Source of the DNA: DYRB01 sp963709645
GTDB lineage: Bacteria > Pseudomonadota > Gammaproteobacteria > Chromatiales > Chromatiaceae
Reading direction: 5' to 3'
Length of the DNA stretch: 64,000 bases
Assembly (NCBI GenBank): GCA_963709645.1
Contig: CAVPXP010000031.1
Coordinates: 7,317 to 71,316, forward strand
The position numbers and the translations under genes were made by a program. The notes below the pieces were generated by a model. It saw only the letters and a program-made list of their open reading frames with translations. It searched no databases and was not told the DNA's origin. This document shows positions 57,322 to 64,000 of the stretch, piece by piece; the stretch's first letter is position 1; each line of letters starts with the position of its first letter.

Positions 57322-57975
57322 TCAATCCCAGATCAGCATCCGCGCCGGTGTGGGGTTGTAGGCGTTGCAAGGATTGTTGAGCTGCGGGCAGTTGGAGACC
57401 AGGACGATCACATCCATCTCGGCGCGCAGCTCCACGTACTTGCCCGCCTCCGAGATTCCGTCCTCGAAGGTCAGCCGCCCCTCGGGCGTGACCGGCACGT
57501 TCATGAAGAAGTTGATGTTGCTGGTCAGGTCGCGCTTGCCCATGCCGTAGTCCGACTCCGCCAGGGCCAGCAGATAGTTGTCCCGGCAGTTGTGCATGGG
57601 GCGCTTTTCCAGCGCATAGCGCACCTGGTTGGACTCGGCCGCACAGGCCCCGCCCAGGGTGTCGTGGCGCCCACAGGTGTCGGCGACGATGGTGAGCATC
57701 GGGTTGCCGTCCGTGGACAGGAGCCGGGAGCCGGTGGTGAGGTAGATGCCGCCCTGGGCGCGGATGGTGTCCACCGCGCTGTAGCGCTCGGCCGGGTCGC
57801 GGGCATTGTAGAAGAGCGTGTCCACCGCCTGATTGCCCTCCAGGTCCAGGATGCGCAGGGTCTGGCCCTTCTTGATCTCGTGGAGCCAGGGCTCGCCCGC
57901 CGGGACCCTGAAGTCGTAGACGGCGGTCGCGGGGTCCAGGTTGCTGGTGGTCAGTCCGGTCACGGCCTCATTCAT
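57322..57975 (-). CDS. DUF1989 protein, carboxyguanidine deiminase subunit (urea-carboxylase-associated)
   Basis: A 217-residue DUF1989 protein. Typical segments: GQTLRILDLEGNQAVDTLFYNARDPAERYSAVDTI, CGRHDTLGGACAAESN, PMHNCRDNYLLALAE, NINFFMNVPVTPEG and VSNCPQLNNPCNAYNPTP. The conserved Cys/His residues suit a bound metal. Proteins of this pair were long called urea-amidolyase-associated proteins; they are now known to form a carboxyguanidine deiminase that makes allophanate. It lies just upstream of the carboxylase and 11 bases after its paralogue. Which of the two is CgdA or CgdB is not settled here. Confidence 0.88.
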   Translation of the reverse strand: MNEAVTGLTTSNLDPATAVYDFRVPAGEPWLHEIKKGQTLRILDLEGNQAVDTLFYNARDPAERYSAVDTIRAQGGIYLTTGSRLLSTDGNPMLTIVADTCGRHDTLGGACAAESNQVRYALEKRPMHNCRDNYLLALAESDYGMGKRDLTSNINFFMNVPVTPEGRLTFEDGISEAGKYVELRAEMDVIVLVSNCPQLNNPCNAYNPTPARMLIWD

Positions 57976-57986
57976 GGCAGGCGCCC

Positions 57987-58739
57987 TCAGTGCTGGCAGT
58001 GGTAGATGGCGGTGTTGGCGAAGCCGCGCCCGTTTTCCGGGCAGTTGGTGAGGCAGACGTCGTCCGCCGCCACCAGATCCGCCCGGTAGATGGTCAGCTC
58101 GATGGGCTTGGGGGCCCATTCCGGGGACGGGTCCAGGGGGTGCGGGCAGGTATTCAGCACCACCAGGGTGTCCATTTCCGCCCGCAGGTCCAGGTATGCG
58201 CCGGGCCGGGAGTGCCCGGGTAGGAAGGCCATTTGCCCCGCCTCGTCCACCACGACCTTGCTGAAAAAGTTGACATTGGCGACCAGGTCCCTGCGGCCGA
58301 GACCCCATTTGCCCAGCTCGACCAGAAAGAGCCCGCGCCCGTCGCGATGGAAGGCGTTGCGGTGCTCCTGGTAGCGCGCCTCACCGTAGCGCTCCCGGAC
58401 CATACCCGCGTTGCTCACGCCGCTGATGGTGTCGTGCCAGCCGCAGCTGTCCTCCACGACCGACATCAGGATGCGGCCCATGTCCGAGTAGCACACATGC
58501 CCCTTGGTGAGATAGGCGGTGTGCTGGGCCTTGAGCGTATCGGCCATGTTGTAGCGCTCGAGCCTGTCGTGGGCGTTGTAGAAGAGCGCCGAGCAGTTGC
58601 CGCCGCCGCGCTTGTCCATGAGCCGCAGGGCGAAGCCGCGGCGGATGATGAAGGACCAGTTTCGCGCCCCGGGCAATAGCTCGGAGTGGACGATGCGGTC
58701 CCGGGCGATGGTGTCGCTGGTCATGGAATCGATCCTCAA
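57987..58739 (-). CDS. DUF1989 protein, second carboxyguanidine deiminase subunit
   Basis: A 250-residue paralogue of the following gene: SFIIRRGFALRLMDKRGGGNCSALFYNAHDRLERYNMADTL, YSDMGRILMSVVEDSCGWHDTISG, NVNFFSKVVVDEAG and a longer C-terminus ending LTNCPENGRGFANTAIYHCQH. Paralogous DUF1989 pairs act together as one deiminase. The start at 58739 abuts the ABC ATPase gene, whose stop it overlaps by four bases (ATGA-type coupling is possible; an internal ATG at residue 6 is an alternative). Confidence 0.88.
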   Translation of the reverse strand: MRIDSMTSDTIARDRIVHSELLPGARNWSFIIRRGFALRLMDKRGGGNCSALFYNAHDRLERYNMADTLKAQHTAYLTKGHVCYSDMGRILMSVVEDSCGWHDTISGVSNAGMVRERYGEARYQEHRNAFHRDGRGLFLVELGKWGLGRRDLVANVNFFSKVVVDEAGQMAFLPGHSRPGAYLDLRAEMDTLVVLNTCPHPLDPSPEWAPKPIELTIYRADLVAADDVCLTNCPENGRGFANTAIYHCQH

Positions 58740-59539
58740 GTGACGGGGGCCTCGTGGGGGACCAGGGCCTCGGCGTGTGCGACCTCGGCCTCGATCTCGG
58801 CGAGCAACCGCTGGTCGGCCCTCGCCACAGGCAGGTCATAGGTAATGCCGGCGCCATAGGCATGGGGCGCGTCCGGGTCGTGGCGCAGCTTGTCGAACAC
58901 CAGAAGCCGGGTACCCAGGTGGAAGCCCTCTCTGATGTCGTGGGTGATCATGAAGACGGTGAGGTCGTTCTCCCGCCAGAGCCGGCCGACCAGCTCGTGC
59001 ATGTCGGCGCGGATGCCCGGGTCCAGCGCGCCGAAGGGCTCGTCCAGAAGCAGGATCTCCGGGTGCATCACCAGGGACTGGGCAAGGGCGAGGCGCTGCT
59101 GCATGCCGCCGGACAGCTCGGCCGGGTACTTCTCCAGGGCATGGCTCAGGCCGACCGCGTCCAGCATGGCCCTGGCCCGCTCGCGGGCCTCGCGGCGGGC
59201 GGCCCCGAACAGCCGGCCCGTCACGGGTGCACCCTTGAGCTCCAATCCCAGCATCACGTTGCGTAGCACCGTCAGGTGGGGAAAGACCGAATAGCGCTGG
59301 AACACGATGCCGCGGTCCGGTCCCGGCTCCTGGGGCAGGGGATGCCCGTCCAGCAGGATCTGTCCACGGGACGGGGACTCCTCGCCCAGCAGCAGGCGCA
59401 GGAAGGTGGTCTTGCCGCAGCCGGAGGCGCCGACGACGGTGCAGAACTCCCCCGCGGCCACCTCCAGGTTGATGCGCTCCAGCACTACCTGGTCGCCGTA
59501 CTCCTTCCACAGGTTGCGGATGGCGATGCGCGCCGTCAT
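58736..59539 (-). CDS. ABC transporter ATPase, guanidine operon
   Basis: A 267-residue NrtD/SsuB/TauB-type ATPase: Walker A VVGASGCGKTTFLRLLLG, Q-loop IVFQRYSVFPHLTVLRNV, signature LSGGMQQRLALAQSLVMHP, Walker B ILLLDEPFGALDPG and H-loop MITHDIREGF. It energises import of the nitrogen substrate, here most likely guanidine. It overlaps the permease stop by four bases (ATGA). Confidence 0.93.
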   Translation of the reverse strand: MTARIAIRNLWKEYGDQVVLERINLEVAAGEFCTVVGASGCGKTTFLRLLLGEESPSRGQILLDGHPLPQEPGPDRGIVFQRYSVFPHLTVLRNVMLGLELKGAPVTGRLFGAARREARERARAMLDAVGLSHALEKYPAELSGGMQQRLALAQSLVMHPEILLLDEPFGALDPGIRADMHELVGRLWRENDLTVFMITHDIREGFHLGTRLLVFDKLRHDPDAPHAYGAGITYDLPVARADQRLLAEIEAEVAHAEALVPHEAPVT

Positions 59540-60360
59540 GACCGCGCCTCCTTGCCGTGGTACCAGGGGAAGAGCAGCCGGGAGAACTGCTTGAGGCCGA
59601 AGTCGGTCAGGTACGCCAGCAGGGTGATCCAGACCACATAGGGCAGGATCACGTCCATGGCCAGGTAGCGGCGCACCAGAAAGATGCGGTAGCCCAGGCC
59701 CTCGGTCGCGGCGATGGCCTCGGCGGCGATCAGGAACAGCCAGGCGGCCCCGAGCGAGAGCCGCACCGCGTCGATCAGCCGGGGCAGAATCTGCGGCAGG
59801 ATCACCCGCAGCACGATCTGCCAGGTGTTGCCCCCCAAGGTCTGGGCCTTGACGATCTGCTCCCGCGGCAGCTCCTGGACCCGCTGCTGCAGGTCCCGAA
59901 CAATGACCGGGGAGATGCCGAAGACGATCAGGACCACCTTGGACAGCTCACCCAGCCCGAAGACGATGAACAGGATGGGCAGCAGGGCCAGGGGCGGTAT
60001 CAGGGACAGGCTTGCGACGAACGGCGCCAGCCCAGCCCGAACGAGCGGCAAGGCCCCCAGGGCCACCCCGAAGACCAGCCCGATCAGCGCCGCCGCCCCG
60101 ACGCCTTGAGCAAGCCGGCGGACGCTCGCCCAGGTGTCCACCCAGAGCTCGATATCGCCCGAGCGCTTGCTGGGCTCGAAGGCCATCCGCTGGATGGCCT
60201 CCCCGATGGTGCCGAACGACGGCAGCAGCTTGTCGTTCGGGTTCTCCGCCAGGCGCGCATCGGATGCGACCAGGTACAGGAGCACCAACAGCAGGAAGGG
60301 CAGCAGACCCAGCAAGATGGCCGTGCCGCGGGTCGGCCAGCGGTTGATCAGTCGCTTCAT
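59536..60360 (-). CDS. ABC transporter permease, guanidine operon
   Basis: A 274-residue inner-membrane permease of the nitrate/sulfonate/taurine type. Six hydrophobic segments are visible (AILLGLLPFLLLVLLYLVA at the N-terminus, LGAAWLFLIAAEAIAA near the end). The ATPase-contacting EAA loop reads REQIVKAQTLGGNTWQIVLRVILPQILP. The start is ATG 60360; longer frames overlap the binding-protein gene. It lies between the binding protein and ATPase genes. Confidence 0.93.
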   Translation of the reverse strand: MKRLINRWPTRGTAILLGLLPFLLLVLLYLVASDARLAENPNDKLLPSFGTIGEAIQRMAFEPSKRSGDIELWVDTWASVRRLAQGVGAAALIGLVFGVALGALPLVRAGLAPFVASLSLIPPLALLPILFIVFGLGELSKVVLIVFGISPVIVRDLQQRVQELPREQIVKAQTLGGNTWQIVLRVILPQILPRLIDAVRLSLGAAWLFLIAAEAIAATEGLGYRIFLVRRYLAMDVILPYVVWITLLAYLTDFGLKQFSRLLFPWYHGKEARS

Positions 60361-60409
60361 TGGCTGCCCTACGCTCCTGTGGTGGCCCTTGGTGCCCCGC
60401 CGCCCCGGC

Positions 60410-61511
60410 TCAGAGCTTGCCCTCGGCCGCCATGCGCATGTAGTCCGCATCGAAGCGCAGCTTCAGGTTGTCCTTGCTGCCCAGGACCTTGCCGTCCGGG
60501 AAGGCGATGCCGACGAAGCCCGCATCCGGCGCACCCTCGCCCAGCAGCCCGTGATCGAAGGAGAACTTGGCGACGTGCTCCATGGTCTTCGGCAGGGCCG
60601 AGCCGGTGGCGAAGGTCACCGCGTCCGCCGCCTTGTAGAACATGCGGGTGCTGGCGAGCTGGGCGTCGTAGCCGGCGAGGTCGGTGCCGGAGGCCTTGCC
60701 CATGGCGGTACGAGCCTCCTTTCCGGCGGCGTCGTCCTTGGACATGACGGACATGATCTCGTACCAGGCACCGACCAGTGCCTTGCCCAGGGCCGGATTG
60801 TCCTTGAGCGTCTCGGTGTTGACGACCATCAGGTCGATGATCTCGCCTGGGATCTGGCTGGAGTCGAACACCTTGTGGGTCTTCGGCATGGCCAGGATCT
60901 CGAAGACCAGGGGGTTCCAGGTGACGACCGCCGAGATGCCACCGGCCCCGAAGGCCGCCACCAGATCGGCAGTCGGAGGTGTTGACCACCGTTACGTCCC
61001 GCTCGCTCAGGCCAACGCTGTCCAGCCCCCGGGCCAGCAGGTAGTGGGAGACGGACAGCTCGACCAGGTTCACGCTCTGGCCCTTGATGTCCTTGAGCTT
61101 GCTCTTGTCTTTGAGGATGACGGCGTCATTGCCGTTGGAGAAGTCGCCGACGATCAGGGCCGTGGAGTCCACGCCCCCGGCCGCAGGGATGGTCAGGGCG
61201 TCCATGTTGGTCATGACGCAGCCGTCGAAGGCGCCCGCGGTGTACTGGTTGATCGACTCCACGTAGTCGTTGATCTGGACCACGTCGATATCGATGCCGT
61301 ACTTGTCGGCCCACTTCTTGACGATGCCGGCCTGGGCGCCGTAGTCCCAGGGCATCCAGCCGGCGTAGATGGTCCAGGCGACGCGAAACTTGTCCTTCGC
61401 CAGCACGGGGCCGGGGGCCAGGACGGCGCCGAACAGCAGGGCACAGACCATGGCCCAGGGGGCTAGGCGCAGGCCTTTGATGGAGGTACGAGCGGTGGGG
61501 CGTTGAGCCAT
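60410..61511 (-). CDS. ABC transporter periplasmic substrate-binding protein, guanidine operon (one frameshift as given)
   Basis: A binding protein of the NMT1/SsuA-like group found in urea-carboxylase-type operons. The start ATG 61511 follows GGGAGA; the signal peptide is APWAMVCALLFGAVLAPGPVLA. Mature sequence: KFRVAWTIYAGWMPWDYGAQAGIVKKWADKYGI, NQYTAGAFDGCVMTNMDAL, GQSVNLVELSVSHYLLARGL. An extra base near 60971 breaks the frame at NTSD; the next frame continues DLVAAFGAGGISAVVTWNPLVFEIL to the stop at 60410. The corrected length is about 366 residues. It is the first gene after the riboswitch. Confidence 0.9.
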
Positions 61512-61568
61512 GGGGGTCTCCCGTTGAAGGTTACTGACGGACAGCCAAGGAGGACCTGTGACAGGTGG

Positions 61569-61710
61569 TCTCCCGGGCTTTTGTCCCGCCGTGTAACCTG
61601 CCGGGAGCCTTGGAGTAGGCACTCAGGGTGCCCGGCCAAGCCTGGCCTGTCAGGTCGGCAGCTCTCGGACCAGACACCCGCTTCCCGCGGGCCGGAACCC
61701 TAGCCACCCA
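61569..61710 (-). promoter_or_regulatory. Guanidine-I (ykkC) riboswitch
   Basis: On the minus strand the hallmark elements occur in order: GGCTAGGGTTCCGG (about 61705-61692), TCTGGTCCGAGAGCTG (about 61674-61659), CTCCAAGGCTCCCGGCAGGT (about 61616-61597) and ACACGGCGGGACAAAAGCCC leading to CGGGAGA (61594-61569). These are the conserved ykkC subtype 1 features. It sits 58 bases upstream of the binding-protein ATG and should switch the whole ABC-DUF1989-carboxylase-atzF operon on with guanidine. It argues strongly against a simple urea role. Confidence 0.96.
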
Positions 61711-62091
61711 TTTGCCGAATTGTTGCGCGAGTCGAAGGCGCCAGCTGCACCTGTCGGTTCTCCTTGGATGCTGTTGTAGCGGGAATCGTGCCAATGGTGC
61801 CGGCGCGGGGAATACCGGGCGCGTGCCGAATCCCGTCGATCCGGCTGTTCGCGAGCGCTGCCGCAGGTCTTCGGCTGGTTCTGGTCGCGGCCGGACCGCA
61901 ACGCAGCAGAGCCGATCCGCAGCCTTGGCGCGGACGGGGCGCGCCCCGACCTGGTGCCAAGCCCCAGGCCATGCGTCATGCTGGTGCATCCGAACGCGCC
62001 CCGGTGCCAGCAACCGATCGCCAATCCGCATTGGGGTTCGTGACTCTGACCCCACCTCCGCCGTCTCGCCCAACGTATATACTGCCGCCCC
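61711..62091. other. Divergent intergenic region without a convincing gene
   Basis: This stretch separates the riboswitch from the BT1-like transporter. Open frames on both strands lack family similarity, start signals and neighbour-like codon use. It must hold the promoter for the guanidine operon and one for the transporter; a TATACT at 62078-62083 lies 8 bases before the transporter ATG, but no matching -35 box is clear. Confidence 0.5.
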
Positions 62092-63717
62092 ATGTTCAAA
62101 CGCGCCTACCAGTGGTTCGACCGCAACGTCCTGGAGCTGGGACGGGAGCTGCGCCTCTCCTACCTGCCCCCGCTGATGGTCTATGTCGCGGCGGGGGTCT
62201 CGGGCCTGACCGCCATCGTCGGGACCTTCTTCGTCAAGGACTACCTGGGCCTCTCGGCGGAGTTCCTGGCGGCCCTGGGCTTCTGGGCCATGATTCCCTG
62301 GGCCCTCAAGATGCCCATCGGCCACCTGGTCGACCTGATCTGGCGCTACAAATCCCTTCTGGTCTACCTGGGGGCCGGGCTGATCGCCGCGAGCCTGCTG
62401 ATCATGCTCGGGCTGCTCGCCCGGCCTGAGGCCATGGGCGCCCTGATGCCGATTCCGGCCTGGTACGTGCTGAGCGTGATCCTGGCGCCCACCGGCTATG
62501 TGGTGCAGGACGTGGTCGCCGACGCCATGACGGTGGAGGCAGTCCCGGTGATCGACGCGCAGGGCAACCCCTTCGCGCCCGAGGCCAAGCGCCTCATGCA
62601 CACCACTATGCAGACCCTGGGCCGGGTCGCCATCATCGGCGGCAGCGTCTTCGTGGCCCTGCTCAACGTCTTGCTGTTTCAGGGCGTCGAGGGCATGGAC
62701 GAGGCGCAGAAGCTCGCCACCTATATCCGGATCTATGAGATGGCGCTGCTGATCCCGGTTGCCTCGGTCTCGGGCGTCATCCTCGGCGGGGTGCTCAAGC
62801 GGCGCGAGTTCAAGCGTCTGCGCGCCCACGGCTACGACGCCGCTGCGGCCCAAGAGATGGTCCACGGGCGTGCGGAGCTGACCGCGCCCAATTGGTGGAT
62901 CCTGGGCGGCAGCCTGGCCTTCGTCATCTTCACACTGACCATGGGCCTCGGGGAGATACCCTACAACGAGGAGATCGTCTTCCTCGGTTCGATGACCATC
63001 GTGGTCTTCCTGATCACCCGGCTCATGGGCGAGCTGGAGCCCGAGGCGCGTCGGGTACTCCTCGGGACGGCCATCGTGATCTTCGTCTTCCGGGCCACGC
63101 CCAGCCCGGGCGCCGGGCAGACCTGGTGGATGATCGACGCGCTGAGCTTCGACCAGCAGTTCCTCTCCGTCCTGTCCCTGATCGGCAGCGCCATGGCGCT
63201 GTTCGGGATGTTCATCTTCCGCCGCTTCATGGCGGACCACTCCATCGCCTACATCGTGGGCTTCCTCACCCTGCTGGGCACCCTGCTCTCCCTGCCCATC
63301 ATCGGCATGTACTACGACCTGCATGTCTGGACCGCCGCCCACACCGGGGGTCTGGTGGACGCGCGCTTCATCGCACTGGTGGACACCGCTGTCGAGTCGC
63401 CCCTGGGCCAGGTGGCCATGATCCCGATGCTGGCATGGATCGCCAACTCCGCCCCGGCGCACCTCAAGGCGACCTTCTTCGCGGTGATGGCGTCCTTCAC
63501 CAACCTGGCCCTGTCGTTGAGCCAGCTCGGCACCAAGTACCTGAATCAGCTCTTCACCGTCACCCGCGAGGTCACGGACCGCGCCACCGGAGCCGTCACG
63601 GTCCCGGCGGACTACTCGGAGCTTGGCTGGCTCCTCCTAACGGTGACGGGGCTTGCGCTCTTCCTGCCGTTTGCGGCCATCGCCCTGGTCAAGCTGACCC
63701 GATTGCGCAGTGCCTAG
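62092..63717 (+). CDS. Major facilitator of the folate-biopterin transporter (BT1/FBT-like) type
   Basis: A 541-residue, about 12-segment membrane protein. The early motif IPWALKMPIGHLVDLIWRYKSLLVYLGAG resembles the PWxIKPLYGxxSD signature of FBT/BT1 transporters, and VQDVVADAMTVEAVP matches their second conserved loop (D..AD). A soluble loop of about 60 residues after segment 6 and a long periplasmic or cytoplasmic insert before the last segment (TREVTDRATGAVTVPADYSEL) are visible. The substrate is unknown; pterins or folates are possible. Its TAG stop is part of the terminal repeat of a MITE-like element. Confidence 0.65.
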   Translation: MFKRAYQWFDRNVLELGRELRLSYLPPLMVYVAAGVSGLTAIVGTFFVKDYLGLSAEFLAALGFWAMIPWALKMPIGHLVDLIWRYKSLLVYLGAGLIAASLLIMLGLLARPEAMGALMPIPAWYVLSVILAPTGYVVQDVVADAMTVEAVPVIDAQGNPFAPEAKRLMHTTMQTLGRVAIIGGSVFVALLNVLLFQGVEGMDEAQKLATYIRIYEMALLIPVASVSGVILGGVLKRREFKRLRAHGYDAAAAQEMVHGRAELTAPNWWILGGSLAFVIFTLTMGLGEIPYNEEIVFLGSMTIVVFLITRLMGELEPEARRVLLGTAIVIFVFRATPSPGAGQTWWMIDALSFDQQFLSVLSLIGSAMALFGMFIFRRFMADHSIAYIVGFLTLLGTLLSLPIIGMYYDLHVWTAAHTGGLVDARFIALVDTAVESPLGQVAMIPMLAWIANSAPAHLKATFFAVMASFTNLALSLSQLGTKYLNQLFTVTREVTDRATGAVTVPADYSELGWLLLTVTGLALFLPFAAIALVKLTRLRSA

Positions 63718-63870
63718 GGAGATGCTGATTAAAGCCATCCCTGGCTTGAATCAGCTCGCGCGCCCGAGGCGCGACTCGTGGATCGCTCCATTTTCAACGG
63801 CTTAGCGCCGTTGGAAATGACGGGCCCTCCGTGGCCCGCACGGGAAACGCTTTAATCAGCGTTTCCCTAG
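63714..63870. repeat. MITE-like element with 22-bp terminal inverted repeats
   Basis: The left end, CTAGGGA followed by GCTGATTAAAGC (63714-63735), matches the inverse of the right end, GCTTTAATCAGC followed by TTTCCCTAG (63849-63870), at 20 of 22 positions. Further hairpins lie inside (AAGCC/GGCTT near 63732-63749; TTTCAACGGC/GCCGTTGGAAA near 63793-63818). It is 157 bases, noncoding, flanked by CTAG at both ends. A GGACGCAATAG segment follows it, as in the repeat at 48447. Confidence 0.75.
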
Positions 63871-64000
63871 GACGCAATAGGGCGCCTTATGGCGCAACCG
63901 GCAGTCGCTCCGAACTATTTCAAAAGCGCCCCTATAATCAGACGGGCCTTGACAACTACTGCGGAATTTCAGGCTCAACGAGCATTGCCAACTGCGCAAG

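Noticed and set aside
61531..63462. 643-codon minus-strand open frame opposite the BT1-like transporter
   Set aside because: Covers both the riboswitch and the antisense of a clear membrane-protein gene; the translation is His/Asp/Gly/Gln-rich without motifs.
63931..63960. Promoter from TATAAT (63933) or TTGACA (63949) near the right edge
   Set aside because: Neither hexamer has a partner at acceptable spacing within the window.

Overview
The window is about 64 kb of high-GC gammaproteobacterial chromosome. It carries a flavocytochrome c sulfide dehydrogenase pair (fccA/fccB), a NapC/NirT-type tetraheme cytochrome, a CbbQ/NorQ plus CbbO/NorD pair and typical gammaproteobacterial synteny (dcw cluster, lpxC, DUF721, M23 peptidase, secA, argJ, MutT/ThiE). 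Together these point to a sulfur-oxidising member of the Chromatiales, probably a purple sulfur bacterium or close relative. No photosynthesis gene is present to prove that.

Layout. 1-2.5 kb (minus): dolP (partial), yraN, lpoA, divergent from rsmI (plus). 3.5-3.9 kb: RNase P RNA. 4.07-22.3 kb: an almost gap-free division and cell-wall (dcw) operon, mraZ-rsmH-ftsL-ftsI-murE-murF-mraY-murD-ftsW-murG-murC-murB-ddl-ftsQ-ftsA-ftsZ, with a textbook promoter and MraZ operator at its head; then lpxC, dciA-like DUF721, an M23 peptidase, secA and argJ. 29.3-35.4 kb: MutT/ThiE, CbbQ/NorQ, CbbO/NorD, nadA and a tetraheme cytochrome, nearly all interrupted by small indels in the sequence as given. 35.5-38.8 kb: a periplasmic ankyrin protein and fccAB. 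38.9-45.2 kb: clpB (with a sigma-32 promoter), larE, a cupin, a YpfJ-type metallopeptidase and argE. 45.3-51.7 kb is repeat-rich: a MITE-like element, a GNAT/C39 peptidase/RimK-like ATP-grasp gene, REP palindromes, a REP-associated transposase (RAYT) with terminal inverted repeats, a hicBA toxin-antitoxin pair, a broken copy of the rsmF start and the intact rsmF-like gene.

51.7-61.7 kb (minus) holds a complete operon usually labelled urea carboxylase/allophanate hydrolase with an ABC transporter. A clear ykkC guanidine-I riboswitch precedes it, so the operon is best read as guanidine import and assimilation: guanidine carboxylase, two-subunit carboxyguanidine deiminase, allophanate hydrolase. 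62.1-63.7 kb is a BT1/FBT-like major facilitator, ending in a second MITE-like element that supplies its stop codon.

Most notable points: (1) the murE in the dcw operon keeps the MurE fold but has lost almost every signature active-site residue, so it looks like a pseudo-enzyme; (2) the guanidine riboswitch and operon, with a copy of the aptamer 3' sequence at the first gene's Shine-Dalgarno site; (3) a REP palindrome translated in frame inside atzF; (4) a highly charged Lys/Asp/Glu insert inside the second heme domain of FccA. Many single-base frame breaks in otherwise well conserved genes are more likely sequence errors than decay.
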